A DNA stretch of 64,000 nucleotides from Acanthosepion pharaonis (taxonomy: Eukaryota; Mollusca; Cephalopoda; Sepiida; Sepiidae): the NCBI GenBank assembly GCA_903632075.3, contig CAHIKZ030001779.1, positions 2,642,501 to 2,706,500 on the forward strand. Reading direction: 5' to 3'. Every line of letters starts with the position of its first letter. The stretch's first letter is position 1. Position numbers and translations under genes: made by a program. Positions 34,258-45,959 of this stretch are shown piece after piece. The notes beneath the pieces were generated by a model. The model was given only the letters and a program-made list of their open reading frames with translations, did no database searches and had not been told where the DNA came from.

Positions 34258-34947
34258 CATGCATGTATATTTATAAAAAAGAGATAGCTTTTTATTTATT
34301 AATCCAACAAATTTTAATACTTAAGCATTACTTTTTTAGTGGATACACATATTTGAGTAGACACTCTGTTTATTTATTAAACTGTATATCTATTTATTTA
34401 TTTTGCATCATGTATATTTATATGAATATTTGAGAAATTACTTTTTAGTGGATACACATATTTGAAACTCTGTTTATTTAAAACTGTATATCTATTTATT
34501 TATTTTCATCATCATGAATATTTGAGAAAATTATTAAAGAAAAATATGCACTCATCAGAAGAATTCTTTACAGGAGAAACTGTCATTAGATCAAATGTGC
34601 TTTAGACCGTCTCTGCTACAAAGTGTGTTGATGATTAAGCAAAGTTGAATAATGTCTTATAAATGTAAATCTTTCCCAGACTCTGAAAACTTTCATATTT
34701 GCTCAGTTTCATATTTTAATACAAAGTAATTTCTATAGAAGTCATGGATTGAAAACGCAAGAGACTTGCCATTTCCTGTTCATGGAATATGTCCTCACCT
34801 GGGAGATAAATGAATCTGGCCCATCTGTCCTAGAAATCCTGAACATAGGTTCTTCAGACACAGATATTATATGTAAGACCCTTCCTTTTTCTTTCTCCTT
34901 ACACTCTGTGTAGATATATATGATATATTATTCTCCATATAAAATAC

Positions 34948-34952
<5 letters not shown>

Positions 34953-35024
<72 letters not shown>
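34953..35024. repeat. (AT)n microsatellite
   Basis: About 36 AT units. The equivalent tract in the right-hand inverted copy (49,596-49,625) is much shorter. Confidence 0.95.
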
Positions 35025-35154
35025 GTTTTGTGCATGTCTTAGTAATATAAAAGTCTCTCTGAGAACAAAGCATATTTGTCATTCTTTATCCTTTCAGCCA
35101 TTCCATTTCATCTGTGAACTATAGTTATCATGGATATAATGATGCCCATAATGG

Positions 35155-36042
35155 GGAAAATTCAAATGGGAGAATATATTTTCCTTTGATATATCTCTCC
35201 CATCACAATTTTAACCAAAATTAAACTGCTGATAGAGTTGACTCTCAAAATAAATTATGACTTCAGTGACCTACAGCAATGAAGTGAGATGAAAAAAGAA
35301 ATTTATTGACAAATATTAAGAATGCAATCGGATTTAAAAATAATTTTGAGTCAAATATTCTGAGTCAAACTGTACTCTTCAAACAGAGTGTCACAAAATA
35401 CATGTCATCTTTATAGCTTTTTAAAATATTGAAAATTTTGGTTCATGGTTATTCATATGCTGAAAGTAAACAAGAAAAGAAACACTGATAAATATTCTTA
35501 AGTTAAGAATGTACTTTATACAAGTGGCTTTTTTATTTTAACTCAGTTGGTAAAAATCATTTATTTGAGCAGATACATTGGGTCAAGTGAATACAAGAAT
35601 TTTAATAAAATGTTAGTTTTAATAATTAAAACAAAGATGCAAATATATTATGTCAGTTCTCAATTTAGCAAACTCTTCCTTGTTATTCATAGTTATTGAG
35701 AAAAATATATTTCTATAATTGCATAATATTCTCCATCAATACAATAGTGTACAAAACAATTTCATATATCCATTTCTTTCTACTTTCTAGATTGTCTTTT
35801 GAGAGGTACAGATAATATATCAGAATTACAAACAGTAATTGTCCTAAATGAAAGAAATTTCAGAAATCAATTCCATATGCTTTGTTTGTCTCCCATTTAA
35901 ATAAGCCACTCAATATGTTAGTATATTTCCATTTTCTACAAGAAAATTAATGAAAATAATGTATAGAAGGAGTTTTTTCTTCTCTATTTTTCCTTCATAT
36001 TATTTCTCTTTTTGCATTCCATATTTTAAAAATATATGTGTA
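35155..36042. other. AT-rich spacer, no gene seen
   Basis: No coding or repeat signature recognised. Confidence 0.5.
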
Positions 36043-36147
36043 AAACATTGCTGAGGAGTGAAGGTAGTTAAAATAATAGTGGTGTCAAGGGAAAAAATCG
36101 TCCTTAGACATATCATTTTTTTGAAGACATATAGGTTAAACATTGCC
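36043..36147 (+). repeat. Dispersed repeat D, copy 2
   Basis: Homologous to the reverse complement of 9,774-9,880, sharing 'GGAGTGAAGGTAGT', 'AAAATAATAG' and 'GGTGTCAAGGGAAAAA'. The hairpin of copy 1 is degraded here. No other structure was found. Confidence 0.6.
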
Positions 36148-37501
36148 AAGTAGAAAACAAATGATCATTGAAATTGTAAATAAAAAAAATAATGAAAAAG
36201 GAAAATAAAAAGGAAAAGAATGAAAAATAGAAGTTAAACTAAAAACAAATAATTGAAAATAAGAAACCAAGAAGAGAAAAATAAATGTTAATTTTTTAAA
36301 TGAAATTTAATTAAAAATAAACTTGGTGGTTGCTAAGCTGAACAAAATTGTGGAACAAGGAATATTAGAAAAAGTCAACCAAGGTGATAGCAATTGAGCT
36401 TCACTCATTGTCACAATACACAAGCCCAAGAGATTTAAGAATTTGTGGCAATTATAAGGTGGGCGTGAATCACCAGATCTGTTCAGATTTATTCCCAATG
36501 CCAAGCACTGAAACAGCATGCCATGGTTTTGCTGGTATGAAATACTTTGCTAAAGTTGACTTAAGTCAGTACATAATCAAATAAAAATTGATAGCAAGTT
36601 TCAAGAAGTCACCACAATGAATACCCTATTGGATTACTAAGATGGACTCAACTGCCATTTGGAGCAAACATGTCAAGTCACATTTTCCAAAAATCCATAA
36701 AAAAAGTTCTAGAGGGGATTAAAAATATAATTGTATCTCAGGACTTCATTGGCATTAATGTGCACTGTAAAGAAGAGCTCAAAAGTAAAATGGAACAATT
36801 TTTGACAAAATTAAATAGCACAGATATGATAATTAATTGCAATAAATGCAAGTTTAATTGTGAAAAAAATTGTACCTAGGATATCAAATATCCAAAGACA
36901 CCATATCGTTGGATGATAAACTCATTAATAAGATATCAGAGATAGCTGTAGCAAGAAATAAAAAAGATTTAAAATCTTTTTAGGATTAACCAATGTCTAT
37001 AACAGATATCTGCCATGATATAGTGACCTTGTGGAGTCATTTAATAAAATAAGGAAGAAGAACACTAAGTTTCAACGGACAAAAAGATAGGAGATCACTT
37101 CTGAGAAATTAAAAAAAAGCACTCATAAATAAACCAGTTGTTAAAATCTTCAACCCAATGAAAGGATTGATGTTAACTACTGATGTCAGTGACTGTGCTA
37201 TAGCTGCAATATTGTCGCAGAAGGGTCACCTGTAATGTACTTATCTAGAAAACTAACATTGTCAGAGGCGAATTATTCAAATATTGAGAAGGAGACATTG
37301 GTGATTGTATAGATTGGAAAGAGCAAGAATTTTTTTGATGGGAAGGAAATTTCTATTAAAATCTGATCATAAACCTTTGGAATTTATATTCAACCAAAGA
37401 AGAGAGTTGCCAAAGTTCAGGATATTAAGATGGGGGGTGATTAAGCTGATGGCGTTCAACTTTGACATTGTATATATATTAAAGGAAATACTATTCCACA
37501 T

Positions 37502-37915
37502 GTGGATGCATTATCTTGGTTAAATTTTGAGAGTAAAAATGTTGAAGCAAGTAAAAATTGTGAGGATAGGATTTTGCACTTGATAGAAACAGACATATCA
37601 CCTTTAAATAATCTTAGATTGGGAACTAGGCAGGATTCAGTGTTGAATAGAATTATGAAGGGAATAAAGAGAATTACATGGAGTAATTTCTGTATGGCTG
37701 AGATGCCTTATAAAGAGTCAAAACACAAATTAACAATAAAAAAAGGAATCATATGTAATAAACATATCATAGTACCTCCACAGTCTCTGGAAATAGAAGT
37801 AATTAAAGCCATGCATGATGATATACATAGAGATATATTGGCTATGCAAATGAGGTTAAAGTTACAAGCATGGTGCCCAGGCTATTCAAGAAATATAGAA
37901 GAGTATGCTAAATAA
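37502..37915 (+). pseudogene. Gypsy RNase H tail and integrase zinc-binding segment
   Basis: This is the longest surviving open piece (137 codons) of the 36.3-38.9-kb Gypsy copy. It runs from the end of RNase H through the linker to the integrase zinc-binding domain. The two histidines sit in 'AMHDDIHRDI'. The CxxC pair 'CPNC' lies just past the stop at 37,913. Confidence 0.8.
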
Positions 37916-38114
37916 TGCCCAAATTGTACAGAAATAAAGAAATTTAGGCAAACTAAAGTTCACTCTTGGCCAAAGGAAATGAATCCATGGATATGAGTAC
38001 ATATGGATCATGCCTACATTAAATTATAGGAATCTTTCTGATATTAGTCAACTTTAATTAGGCTGGCCTGAAGTTATTAGTCATAGATAGAAAAGCCACT
38101 ATGAGAAATAGGTA

Positions 38115-38366
38115 TTGAGGATAGTGCTTTCAAGAAATGGAGATCCAAAAACCTTGGTCTTCGACAATGCACCTGAGTCTTGTGAAGAAAGTTTATATGC
38201 ATGGTTGAAACATATTGACTGCATTCCATACAAAACACCACTTTACCACCCACAGTCAAATGGATTTGTGAAGAGAATGTTTCAAACAGTAAAAATGGGA
38301 TTAAAACCATTCTTTCCAATGGATCGTGTCAGAGAGTTATTTACACAGACTACTCCTAAGTTATAG
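38115..38366 (+). pseudogene. Gypsy integrase core, catalytic Glu replaced
   Basis: 'LVFDNAPES' keeps the second catalytic Asp of the DDE triad. The third position, normally Glu in 'NG..ER', is Lys here ('NGFVKRMF'). With the first Asp segment deleted upstream, the enzyme is certainly dead. A further open segment (38,405-38,710) is the acidic C-terminal tail of the polyprotein. Confidence 0.8.
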
Positions 38367-38939
38367 AGAAACATGCAGGCAGAAGACAAAGCCCATCTGC
38401 ATTCATGAAAAGACAAATAAGAGCTTCAATTACCATGTCATTTGTAACGAATGAAAGTGTGTGGTACAGAAAGGGCAAGGATTCAAGTTCTGAAAAGGCA
38501 AATTTTGTGGTGCAAAAGGGATTTAACACAGCTGTGTTAACAAAGAATGGACAGGACATACAGGCCAATGATGACCAATTTAGAACCACAAGAGAGGATG
38601 AAGTTATGGAAAAGGAAGAGGAAGCAGAAGAAAAGATGACACAAGAAAGGATGAATGAATCTAGTATTGACAGTGATCAGGAAGACTACCAGAGATATGA
38701 AGGTGGGTAGAGAGGAGAGAATGAGTTCATCCAGGAGTAGGGAAGAACAATCTGGGGATGAGTGCGATTGATGATTCAAATGAAGGAAATCAGTTAAGAC
38801 CTAGATCACCTATAAAAAGAAATAAAGAGTCTCACTCTAAGAGACAGATTATCTCTCCAAGGGTTGTTCGTAGAAATCAAACATCAACTAAAGGTATAAA
38901 GCCTTTTAGGTTCAGGGAAGTGCAGTGATATGTAAATTA

Positions 38940-39590
38940 GATTATGCATAAAAGGCAGTATCGCTATACCTATGGGAGAGTTATCTTCTATTGATGAGAC
39001 TACATCTGTCAGAGAGAATTCCTATCATAACAATAGTGCCTGTGAAATATTATGTATTTTATTTGCTTTATAGTTATCAAATAAATCCTACATAATTGCT
39101 AACAAAGATGAATGAAAATTATAAAAAGGATAAAGAGGACAAGAGAATTAAATCTTACAAAAATATGACTTTGAAAAGAATATTCTATTATTTGTTTCAG
39201 TATTTTTTCATGACTACAGAACAATGTTAATCTTAGATGTGTGCTTAACATGCTAATCTTTTAAATTATTAATAATGAATTTGTTCCTTGCTTTTTGCTC
39301 TCAATACCAGACCTGTTTCTATTCAATAAATATCATGAATCTTTCTTGTGAAATAATATCAGGAATATAAATTTATGCCAAGAGAGAGAAATTAAGTTTA
39401 ACAATTTAAGTCAGGGTAGTAGTAAACTTACAAACTGTCTTAGACTGTGCAATGAATCAGTGACAGACTGTTTAGGGTATCAGCTTGCTCAATGATAAGT
39501 GGGCCAGCTATATCAAATAAAAATGCAATTAAGAAAGAAACACAGATAACTGTTTTAGTAATAAAAAGAACCTTATAAAATCATCTGTAC
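38940..39590. other. AT-rich spacer, no gene seen
   Basis: Could include an unrecognised LTR of the Gypsy copy just upstream, but there is no second copy in the window to prove it. Confidence 0.4.
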
Positions 39591-39599
39591 ACTATCAGT

Positions 39600-39830
39600 T
39601 ACTCAAGTACAATGTGTGAAGACATTCTCAAAGTTAAAGATCATAAAGACATGGTTAAGAAATGTGTTACCTAGGGAGAATTTGGAATCATACATGTTGT
39701 TATCCATTGAAAAGGAATAGTAAGATGAATTGGATGCAGAAGAAATCATTTGAGGGATCCATGCAATCAACTTGTGAACATAAATGTTTGCTCTTAAGAT
39801 AGTGAACTGCATACAATGCCCTATTGTGTT
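39600..39830 (+). mobile_element. hAT transposase C-terminal fragment
   Basis: Plus strand from 39,607: 'VKTFSKLKIIKTWLRNVLP' followed by 'ENLESYMLLSIEKE' and a stop. This is the C-terminal dimerisation motif of hAT transposases (pattern FS.LK.IK..LR..M....L..L..LSIE), of the kind in ZMYM1-like and 52-kDa-repressor-like proteins. Only this end is left. Upstream domains and terminal inverted repeats are not recognisable. Further residues after the stop ('EEII' and 'INL') may belong to it. Confidence 0.65.
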
Positions 39831-42800
39831 TTTGAACTATTTGTTACTGTGTAAATTGTGCAGTAAACTATTTAAAGATATCAACCTAAAATTAAAAATT
39901 TTTTAAAAATCCAGTTATAATATTCTGTATTTACATTTGGTACGCACAGCCAGTAATAGGTACAATACATGCACACTGCAGTTACTACTAAGAAATACAC
40001 ATTTTTCCACCAAACTCTTAATTGTACTTTTTTTGCCATATGTATTTTTTGAAAATTTTATTTATTCATTATGAAAATCAAGTGATAGCATTATAGTTGT
40101 AGGTGGGCCTCTTTGTTTTCTGGCAAGCAATATTTTTAGACTCAGTTCATCCCTGCAGTGAATAATGTGATAAAATAACAGAAATAAGTATGAATGCTCC
40201 AAATCTCTGAAATATTTAGGCTCTGCTTTTTCCCTTTACTCCCTTGACAAGAACTGCACCATAGATTTTAACTACTTTATATTCATGTAATTCGGTGACC
40301 AGAGAAGATCAGTTTCCATCTCAGATTTCATGATTGAAGAAAGGCTAAAGAGAAATTAATTTTAGTGTAATAGTGATAGTGAGATTAGTAACCTCACTAT
40401 CAATGATTTGGGCTGAAAATGGTAGCTTAAGTGTAGGAGACAAACCATTAATTTATTTTTAATTTAAGCACTTGTATAAATTGACTTCTCTTCCTAAGAA
40501 ATGAGGAGCCCTTTTGGATTTCAAAAACTGATTAAGAAAATTATTATGAATATGCACGTTTTATTGGCTCTCTGCTTTAGGGCAAGTCAACATTCCAAGA
40601 GTAAAATTTTTTCTCAGGCTCAGAGACCCAGACACAAAATTCACATTTTTTTACTAAAAATAGATATCAGAGATTTGAGGGCAATTGCATGAAACAATCA
40701 AATTTTCTTGCATGACAATCTCTGGTTATTGGTATTTTTCTTTTATTTTTATTTTTGTTCAGGTCCTCATCAATGTCTTCCACATGTCTGCATCTTGAAT
40801 AATAATCAATCAGTTTGTCTGATAATGCAGTTCCTCCTCTAAGTGCACAAATAATGCCTTGTTCTGCTGGCAGCTGGCAACCAAAATACTTAAATTTGAA
40901 CTCTACTGACTTTGAGCAAGAATTTTCTATTTTATATACAAAAAAACTTACACATTCTTTGTTTAGTGCTCAAATAAAGTATGAGGAAACAGATATGAAA
41001 CATGGTATACAAATAACTATATCAATTTTTTTAAATCTTCTTTATGACAGAATTAATATGTATTCGAAGTTAAAAATAAGAATGCATTATTCATCTAAGT
41101 CTACAAATGTATTAAGTATTTCCAGATCTGGTGCAAGGGTCTTGTACACCCCCCAATCTATGATATACCCTTCAATCTATGATACAGCCCCGCCCCCATT
41201 CTACTATATCTCAATTTTCATAAGGTAGTATTCATATAAAATAAAAATTTTATTGTAACCTAATTATGTATAATCATTTATGATATGCAATATAGGTGAA
41301 CAATTCAACTAGAAAAATTGATAATAAATACAATGTATCTAAATACAAATTAGAGACATGTCATTCCATCTTAAATAAATCAACAATGTTCTGCAAGAAT
41401 TTATAACAGCAACTTGACATTCTTCTTGTTAAAAAGTTGAATAAGTTTAACATGTTCAACATTATGTATAAAGAATAGTGAATTTCATATAATGCTTTTT
41501 TAGACTTAGCATAAGTAATAGAAATTCACAGATTTGGACAAAAAAAAAGACCCCAAAATGACATCAAAATCCACAAAATATTTTCATCCTTTAATAGTCA
41601 GTTGTGCTTAGTTTAATTTGTAACTTATATAAATGAAGGTAAATAAAAGTAAATGTTGATAAGATAGCAAGAGTCACAAAACAATTTTGAGGCCCTCAAT
41701 CAGTCTTGGATTGGAGGCGGGTCAGGGGTAGTACATACTGATTTAAGTAGATAGATCACAACTACTTTCATAAAATTTCATCATTTTTTTTGTGTATAGA
41801 ATATATACGGTTTTTATTCAATATGTTGCCCTTTTATTGATATTCATTACAAATATGCTTCTGTGAAAATCTCTTCCAGATATTGTCTTTTCCTTTATTT
41901 ATCATTTTTAAAGTATAAAATTTGTATTTATAGTACTATGTACAGAATAAATAAACAACAAACTTGCTAATAGGTGCAAAACTTTAACTTGCTCGGTAAT
42001 AGGAATTTGAAAAATAAAGGATTTAAATTTCCAAAAATAAAAATAGTTTTCTGAGTAGTGAAGTATGATCTGAATCTGATAAATAATCTATGGTCAATTG
42101 TGAAGATGAAATTATATGAAGGTGGCAAACAATATGAAAGCAAAGCAGACATATGGAAAGCAATTAAAACTACCATATTGGAAATTGAACCTGCTAAAGT
42201 AAAAGATTTAATAAAATAGATTGCTAGCTATAATTAAGATGAAGGGTCACCATATTAAGATGTAAATGCTTCAAAGGCTTATCATATATGTTTGTTATTT
42301 ATTCTATTAAAGGTGTTGATCAATTGTTGATGATTTTATTACCTTGATATTGAAGTAAAAAGTGATATTTTGGTTTTGCATAACTTCAGACTACAGTTTT
42401 TATAATAAATCCAATAACTTTAATAAAACATGTTAAAACTACCTAAAAATTTAACTCAAGCTTTGTTTTGATGTCTAAATTAATCATTTAAAATTTGAGA
42501 ATTGTTCAAAGCAAATTCAAGTTATTGAGGTTTATGTGATTTGCATAACTTCAGATACAATGAAACATATGTTTTAATACAAAATTCAAAATTCTCTTAT
42601 AATAACATGAGAAAAATATATTTTCCTTTATGAGTTCAAGTCAGAAATATTGTAAAACTCAAAAAACTTCATAAGTATTACATGAAACAAAACGTACAAA
42701 TGAGAGAGTGATTTCCTTCACAAATTATTAATTTGACCAAAGCAAAATACAATACATATTTTTCTTATTTCCTATACCAAAACCAAACCATGAACATGTG

Positions 42801-43120
42801 ACCTGAAATATGTACACAAGAATCTCACATAATTAATATTTATTTATTAGAAGACATATTTAATTCCTCATAGCCAATCAATTACTGCAAATTTTCTGCC
42901 ATAACAGAGAGATCATAACACACACACACATACACAAACACAGACATACCCATACACATACACACACACACTTTAACTATCTATGAGGCAAAATTTTGCA
43001 AAACAGGATCATTTGATGTGAGGTATTTTCATCAACACAACTGTTAAGATATTTTTTCAACAGTTTAAATGACACAAGTATTATTTTGTTACTAATTTTA
43101 ACTTTATCTAATTATTGTTA
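39831..43120. other. Long AT-rich spacer; one orphan frame
   Basis: No recognised gene or element. 'TTGCATAACTTCAGA' recurs at 42,376 and 42,541, hinting at an old local duplication. An interrupted (CA)n tract lies at 42,918-42,972. The only long frame is at 40,815-41,228. Confidence 0.45.
40815..41228 (+). other. Orphan 137-codon open frame
   Basis: This frame is open for 137 codons in DNA where stops are frequent, with a mixed composition (M, S, Y, P all present) and no transmembrane or known domain pattern. There is no homologous copy in the window. Chance openness is possible at this length over 64 kb and six frames. No start context or splice signal supports it. Confidence 0.2.
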
Positions 43121-43124
43121 CATT

Positions 43125-43240
43125 TTAGCTTTTCACCACTGTACCCTGGATCAGTAAATTATTTTGCTACCAGAAAAAAGAACATAAAAACAAGCTCTTG
43201 GGGTGAAATGATTAAAAAATAAAAAAATAAAAATTAAAGA
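43125..43240 (+). mobile_element. Possible LINE-B 3' tail
   Basis: 'AAGCTCTTGGGGTGAAATGA' followed by an (A5-7 T)n tail resembles the LINE-B 3' end (CTTGGGGTGATT plus A-rich tail at 10,880-10,900, reverse strand). Only the last tens of bases match. Confidence 0.4.
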
Positions 43241-43640
43241 TGCAATTTCTAATGAGACTTTAACTAGCACTCCCTGCTAGAAAATTGTCTTCACCCCTTT
43301 GGCTCTTGAAACATTGATAAAGCAAAGAACAAATCTGAAGCAATTCTACCAGTTTAATTTTTTAATTTAATTTTTTTAGATAAAGCATTTTCATTCTTTA
43401 CTGTCACATGATTTATCAGCCCAGAGTTGTGATAAAAGATGGTGTGAAAATAGTTATTAAGATAACAATAGTGGAAATACTTTATCCCAAAAAAGAAAGA
43501 ACTCAGAATAAATACTTCTGGTATTACATCTAAAATAAACAAACAAGTTAAAGTTTGGTTACTATTATTCTTTGACCAGCAAATTTGTTAATGGTATGGA
43601 ATTAGAATATTTTAACCAGTTAGTACTTCCACTTTGAATA

Positions 43641-44363
43641 CATGCTGTTTCAAAAGTCTATGTCAGATTCTAAGAACTCTTATATCATGAACTACAAATG
43701 ATAGCATGATCAACCTGGTACCATTTAAAAGCTAAAAGTGTCAAGTTTTCTGCTGTTAATTTAATTTTAATTCAATTAACTCTCACCATCAATTTTAATG
43801 ACTGGCTTGTTTATGGACAATTTTTCTTTGAAAAAGGAACAGTCAATGGAGAAGTATACCTTGCCATGCTGCAAAACTGGTTGATGGAAAAATTGCATGA
43901 GGTGGAGTCTGCAGATTTCATTTTCTATCAGGATGGGGCATCACCTCATTGGAGTCTTAAAGTTAAACAGTATCTAAACACCACTCTACCTGACAGATGT
44001 GTCAGATGTTCTGGACAGAGTGAACAAGTGTTCATGCAATGGCCACCTATGTCTCTAAACCTCCTGCCTTGTGACTTCTTACTCTTGTATGTACCTCCTC
44101 TTACCAGAGATGTGAATGATCTGAAGATGCAAATAACTGATGTCTTGGCAACCATCAACAACACCATGTTCTGCCAGAATTGGATTATCATTTGGATGTG
44201 TGCGTCATGTAACCTCATAGCATTGATATTGAACACCAGTAAAAAACATGTATAGAAATATGGAAATATTAGGTTTCAGGAAATATAAATTGTGTTTTGA
44301 TATCCTCAATAATTATTAAGATATACAGTGTCATAATGCAATACAGACTTTAGAAACACCCTG
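43641..44363 (+). mobile_element. Mariner-like element, internally deleted, with both ends
   Basis: The left end CATGCTGTTTCAAAAGTCT (43,641) is the inverted partner of the right end AGACTTTAGAAACACCCTG (44,345-44,363). TA flanks both (43,639-43,640 and 44,364-44,365). At 723 bases it is about half the autonomous length. The DNA-binding domain and first catalytic Asp region are gone. It keeps the C-terminal half of a transposase. Confidence 0.85.
43800..44255 (+). pseudogene. DDE transposase C-terminal half
   Basis: The segment 'FFFEKGTVNGEVYLAMLQNW' leads into 'ADFIFYQDGASPHW' (second catalytic Asp in the QDGA.PH motif) and 'WPPMSLNLLPCDFLL' (normally WPPRSPDLTPCDFFLW, so the third catalytic acid is changed to Asn here). 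It then runs through 'VPPLTRDVNDLKMQITDVLA' to a stop at 44,255. A short deletion has removed the usual WGY/KD block after CDF. This group is common in arthropods and molluscs. Confidence 0.85.
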
Positions 44364-44365
44364 TA

Positions 44366-44557
44366 TAACAAGTCTGTAAATAAGTCAGAAAATGTTTAAT
44401 TATTGCAGTGATATCTGATTTGCATAAAATATTTGAGGTTTGTTTTCTGTCATGCAATGCAGGCATAGAATAAAATACAAAAGAATGTTGATTCTGAGAT
44501 GTTTTATTTATTGTTCATTGCTAACTATAATAGAAATTACATTGCACTGTATTTATT
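44366..44557. other. Spacer, no gene seen
   Basis: Short AT-rich interval between two elements with nothing recognisable. Confidence 0.5.
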
Positions 44558-45345
44558 CACTAGCAGCATGGCACAGCGTTGCCTGTGCTTGATTCAAAAA
44601 TCGTACGACTCATACAGCAATCGCTATCACTTGACTTAAAATATTTCTGCCCTTCCTTGCCTTTAAAGGAGTGCCCTTTGCCGTGCTGATGTTGCTACAT
44701 GCCTTACTTCTTGCCTATCTCACATTACAAACTTTTTCTAAGCTAGCTCTATACTAAACATTAAATCTGTTACAAAAAAAGAACTAAACAAAATGAACAC
44801 AAAATGATCAGCTTTAAAAAAGGACTCGTAACTGGAAAAACCAAATGAAAAAAGAATGTTAACAACAAATTTTTTTTTTCACACAACCCAGTTCCATGGA
44901 ATCAGAATCAACGTTGAGTTTAAGCAAGCGAATGAGCCAAATGGAGTAAAGTGCCATGCAGATTTAAATTTTTACCACTTGTGACGAATGCAGCTATCAA
45001 TTTTTTTTGCATGCTAGCATGCTAGTTAACATTGGTGTCAGTCAGCTGTTGGCTCTCAAGCTGGCCAGTAGAATCTTCCTGCCTATTCGTGGCAGCCAGC
45101 TATAGGCTCTCACTCTGGCCAGTAGAAAATGGCCGCAAGCTTCATGAAAACTGCCATAGAAGTATGAAAAAATCGATTATTTCCACTATCAATGGGAGTT
45201 GGGAAATGCAAGGTCAGTCTTGGCCTTTCCGCTAACTTGGAGCATGTGCATGTAAATTTTGGTGCAAATCCATTGAAAATTGCAGCTGTGCATTCATTAC
45301 ACACACACACACACATCCTGCCTTCTATAGATAGAGATTTATGAG
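44558..45345 (+). mobile_element. Non-autonomous element, CTAGCAG...TATAGATAGAG type
   Basis: The left edge 'CACTAGCAGCATGGCACAGC' resembles an abundant invertebrate repeat start that I remember as ACTAGCAGTATCGCCCGGCG. The right edge is an (AC)n tract followed by 'CTGCCTTCTATAGATAGAGA', also typical of that repeat. The interior holds a tandem pair of a 54-base unit (45,043 and 45,097; 'GGCTCTCA..CTGGCCAGTAGA') and a perfect palindrome GCATGCTAGCATGC (45,009-45,022). No protein is encoded. The class is unknown to me. Confidence 0.5.
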
Positions 45346-45359
45346 TGAATCATGTAAAA

Positions 45360-45955
45360 GTACTTTTCCTACAGGAAAGTTTAAAATAAATTATAATTTT
45401 CATTTTAAATATCTAGGAAATCAGTAGGCAGAAAATGCTACACTAAAATCTGAAGGCACATTGGAATAACCAAAGTTGCATTCCAAAATCTAAGCAAAGT
45501 ATTGAATAATAGAAAAACTTCACTAGAAACAAGGAAAAGAGTACTTAACTGTTACATGATACCTATCCTATATGAAGCAAAACAAAAATGTGGTTCTACA
45601 GAAGGATGCTGAGGATATCATGACTATGTGAGCAATGACAAATTTTTATAGAAAATGGAAATGAAAAGGAAGCTTATACTTAACATCAGGAAGTGTCAGT
45701 TGAAATTTCTAAACCATATAATGAGGAAAGAGGACTTGGAAAATCTGATACTCGCAAGACAGACTGAAGGCAAGATGGACAAAGGAAAACAATACATAAC
45801 ATGCTTAGTGAGTCTGAGTAAATAGATGGCGGAATATAGTTCAAGAGAAATAACAAAAAGAGAAAATTTATTAAGAGCTACAAAGAAAAGGAAATTGTGG
45901 AGAGACATGATCACCTACATCCTGAGGGGACGCAACACATATAGAAGAAAAAGAT
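45360..45955 (+). mobile_element. LINE-C (RTE-like) copy, C-terminal part
   Basis: The segments 'RHIGITKVAFQNLSKVLNNR', 'KTSLETRKRVLNCYMIPILY', 'EMKRKLILNIRKCQLKFLNH', 'IMRKEDLENLILARQTEGKM' and 'LLRATKKRKLWRDMITYILR' appear in order on the plus strand. These are the post-RT part of LINE-C. Few frameshifts remain, but the RT is absent. The ORFs on the minus strand here are shadows. Confidence 0.85.
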
Positions 45956-45959
45956 AACT

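Larger units (their letters stand above)
33777..35154 (+). repeat. Inverted repeat pair, left copy
   Basis: This block recurs in reverse complement at 49,472-50,530. It consists of tandem units of about 215-242 bases, each with 'AAGAGATAG.TTTTTATTTA', 'CCAACAGATTTTAATACT' and 'TTAAACAGTAT' blocks separated by (AT)n(GT)n tracts. A single-copy segment (34,530-34,910), an (AT)n tract (34,953-35,024) and a closing segment ending near 35,154 follow. Between 34,733 and 34,908 it matches the other copy base for base except for a 4-base indel at the left edge. No protein domain, terminal inverted repeat or target duplication was found. Confidence 0.9.
36310..38935 (+). mobile_element. Gypsy pol remnant: RT, RNase H, integrase
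   Basis: The order is as follows: RT start 'QGILEKVNQGDSN' (36,355); 'LRICGNYKVGVNHQICSDLF' in frame from 36,436; a ruined YxDD region ('SQDFIGINVHCKEEL', about 36,738); 'YQISKDTISLDDKLI'; 'LTTDVSDCAIAAILSQKG' (RNase H first Asp); 'LKSDHKPLEFIFNQRRELPK' (37,355-37,416); 'HMWMHYLG' (from HVDALSR); an integrase zinc finger with H..H in 'HDDIHRDI' and 'CPNC'; a core with 'VFDNAPESCEESLYAWLK' and 'YHPQSNGFVKRMFQ'; and an acidic C-terminal tail. The first part of the integrase core is deleted around 38,050. No LTRs were found. This is a different family from the 18.2-kb element. Confidence 0.88.

Noticed and set aside
40195..40265. Third copy of dispersed repeat D
   Set aside because: Only a 'GTCAAGGGA...GGGAAAAA'-like string is shared. 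The rest does not align.
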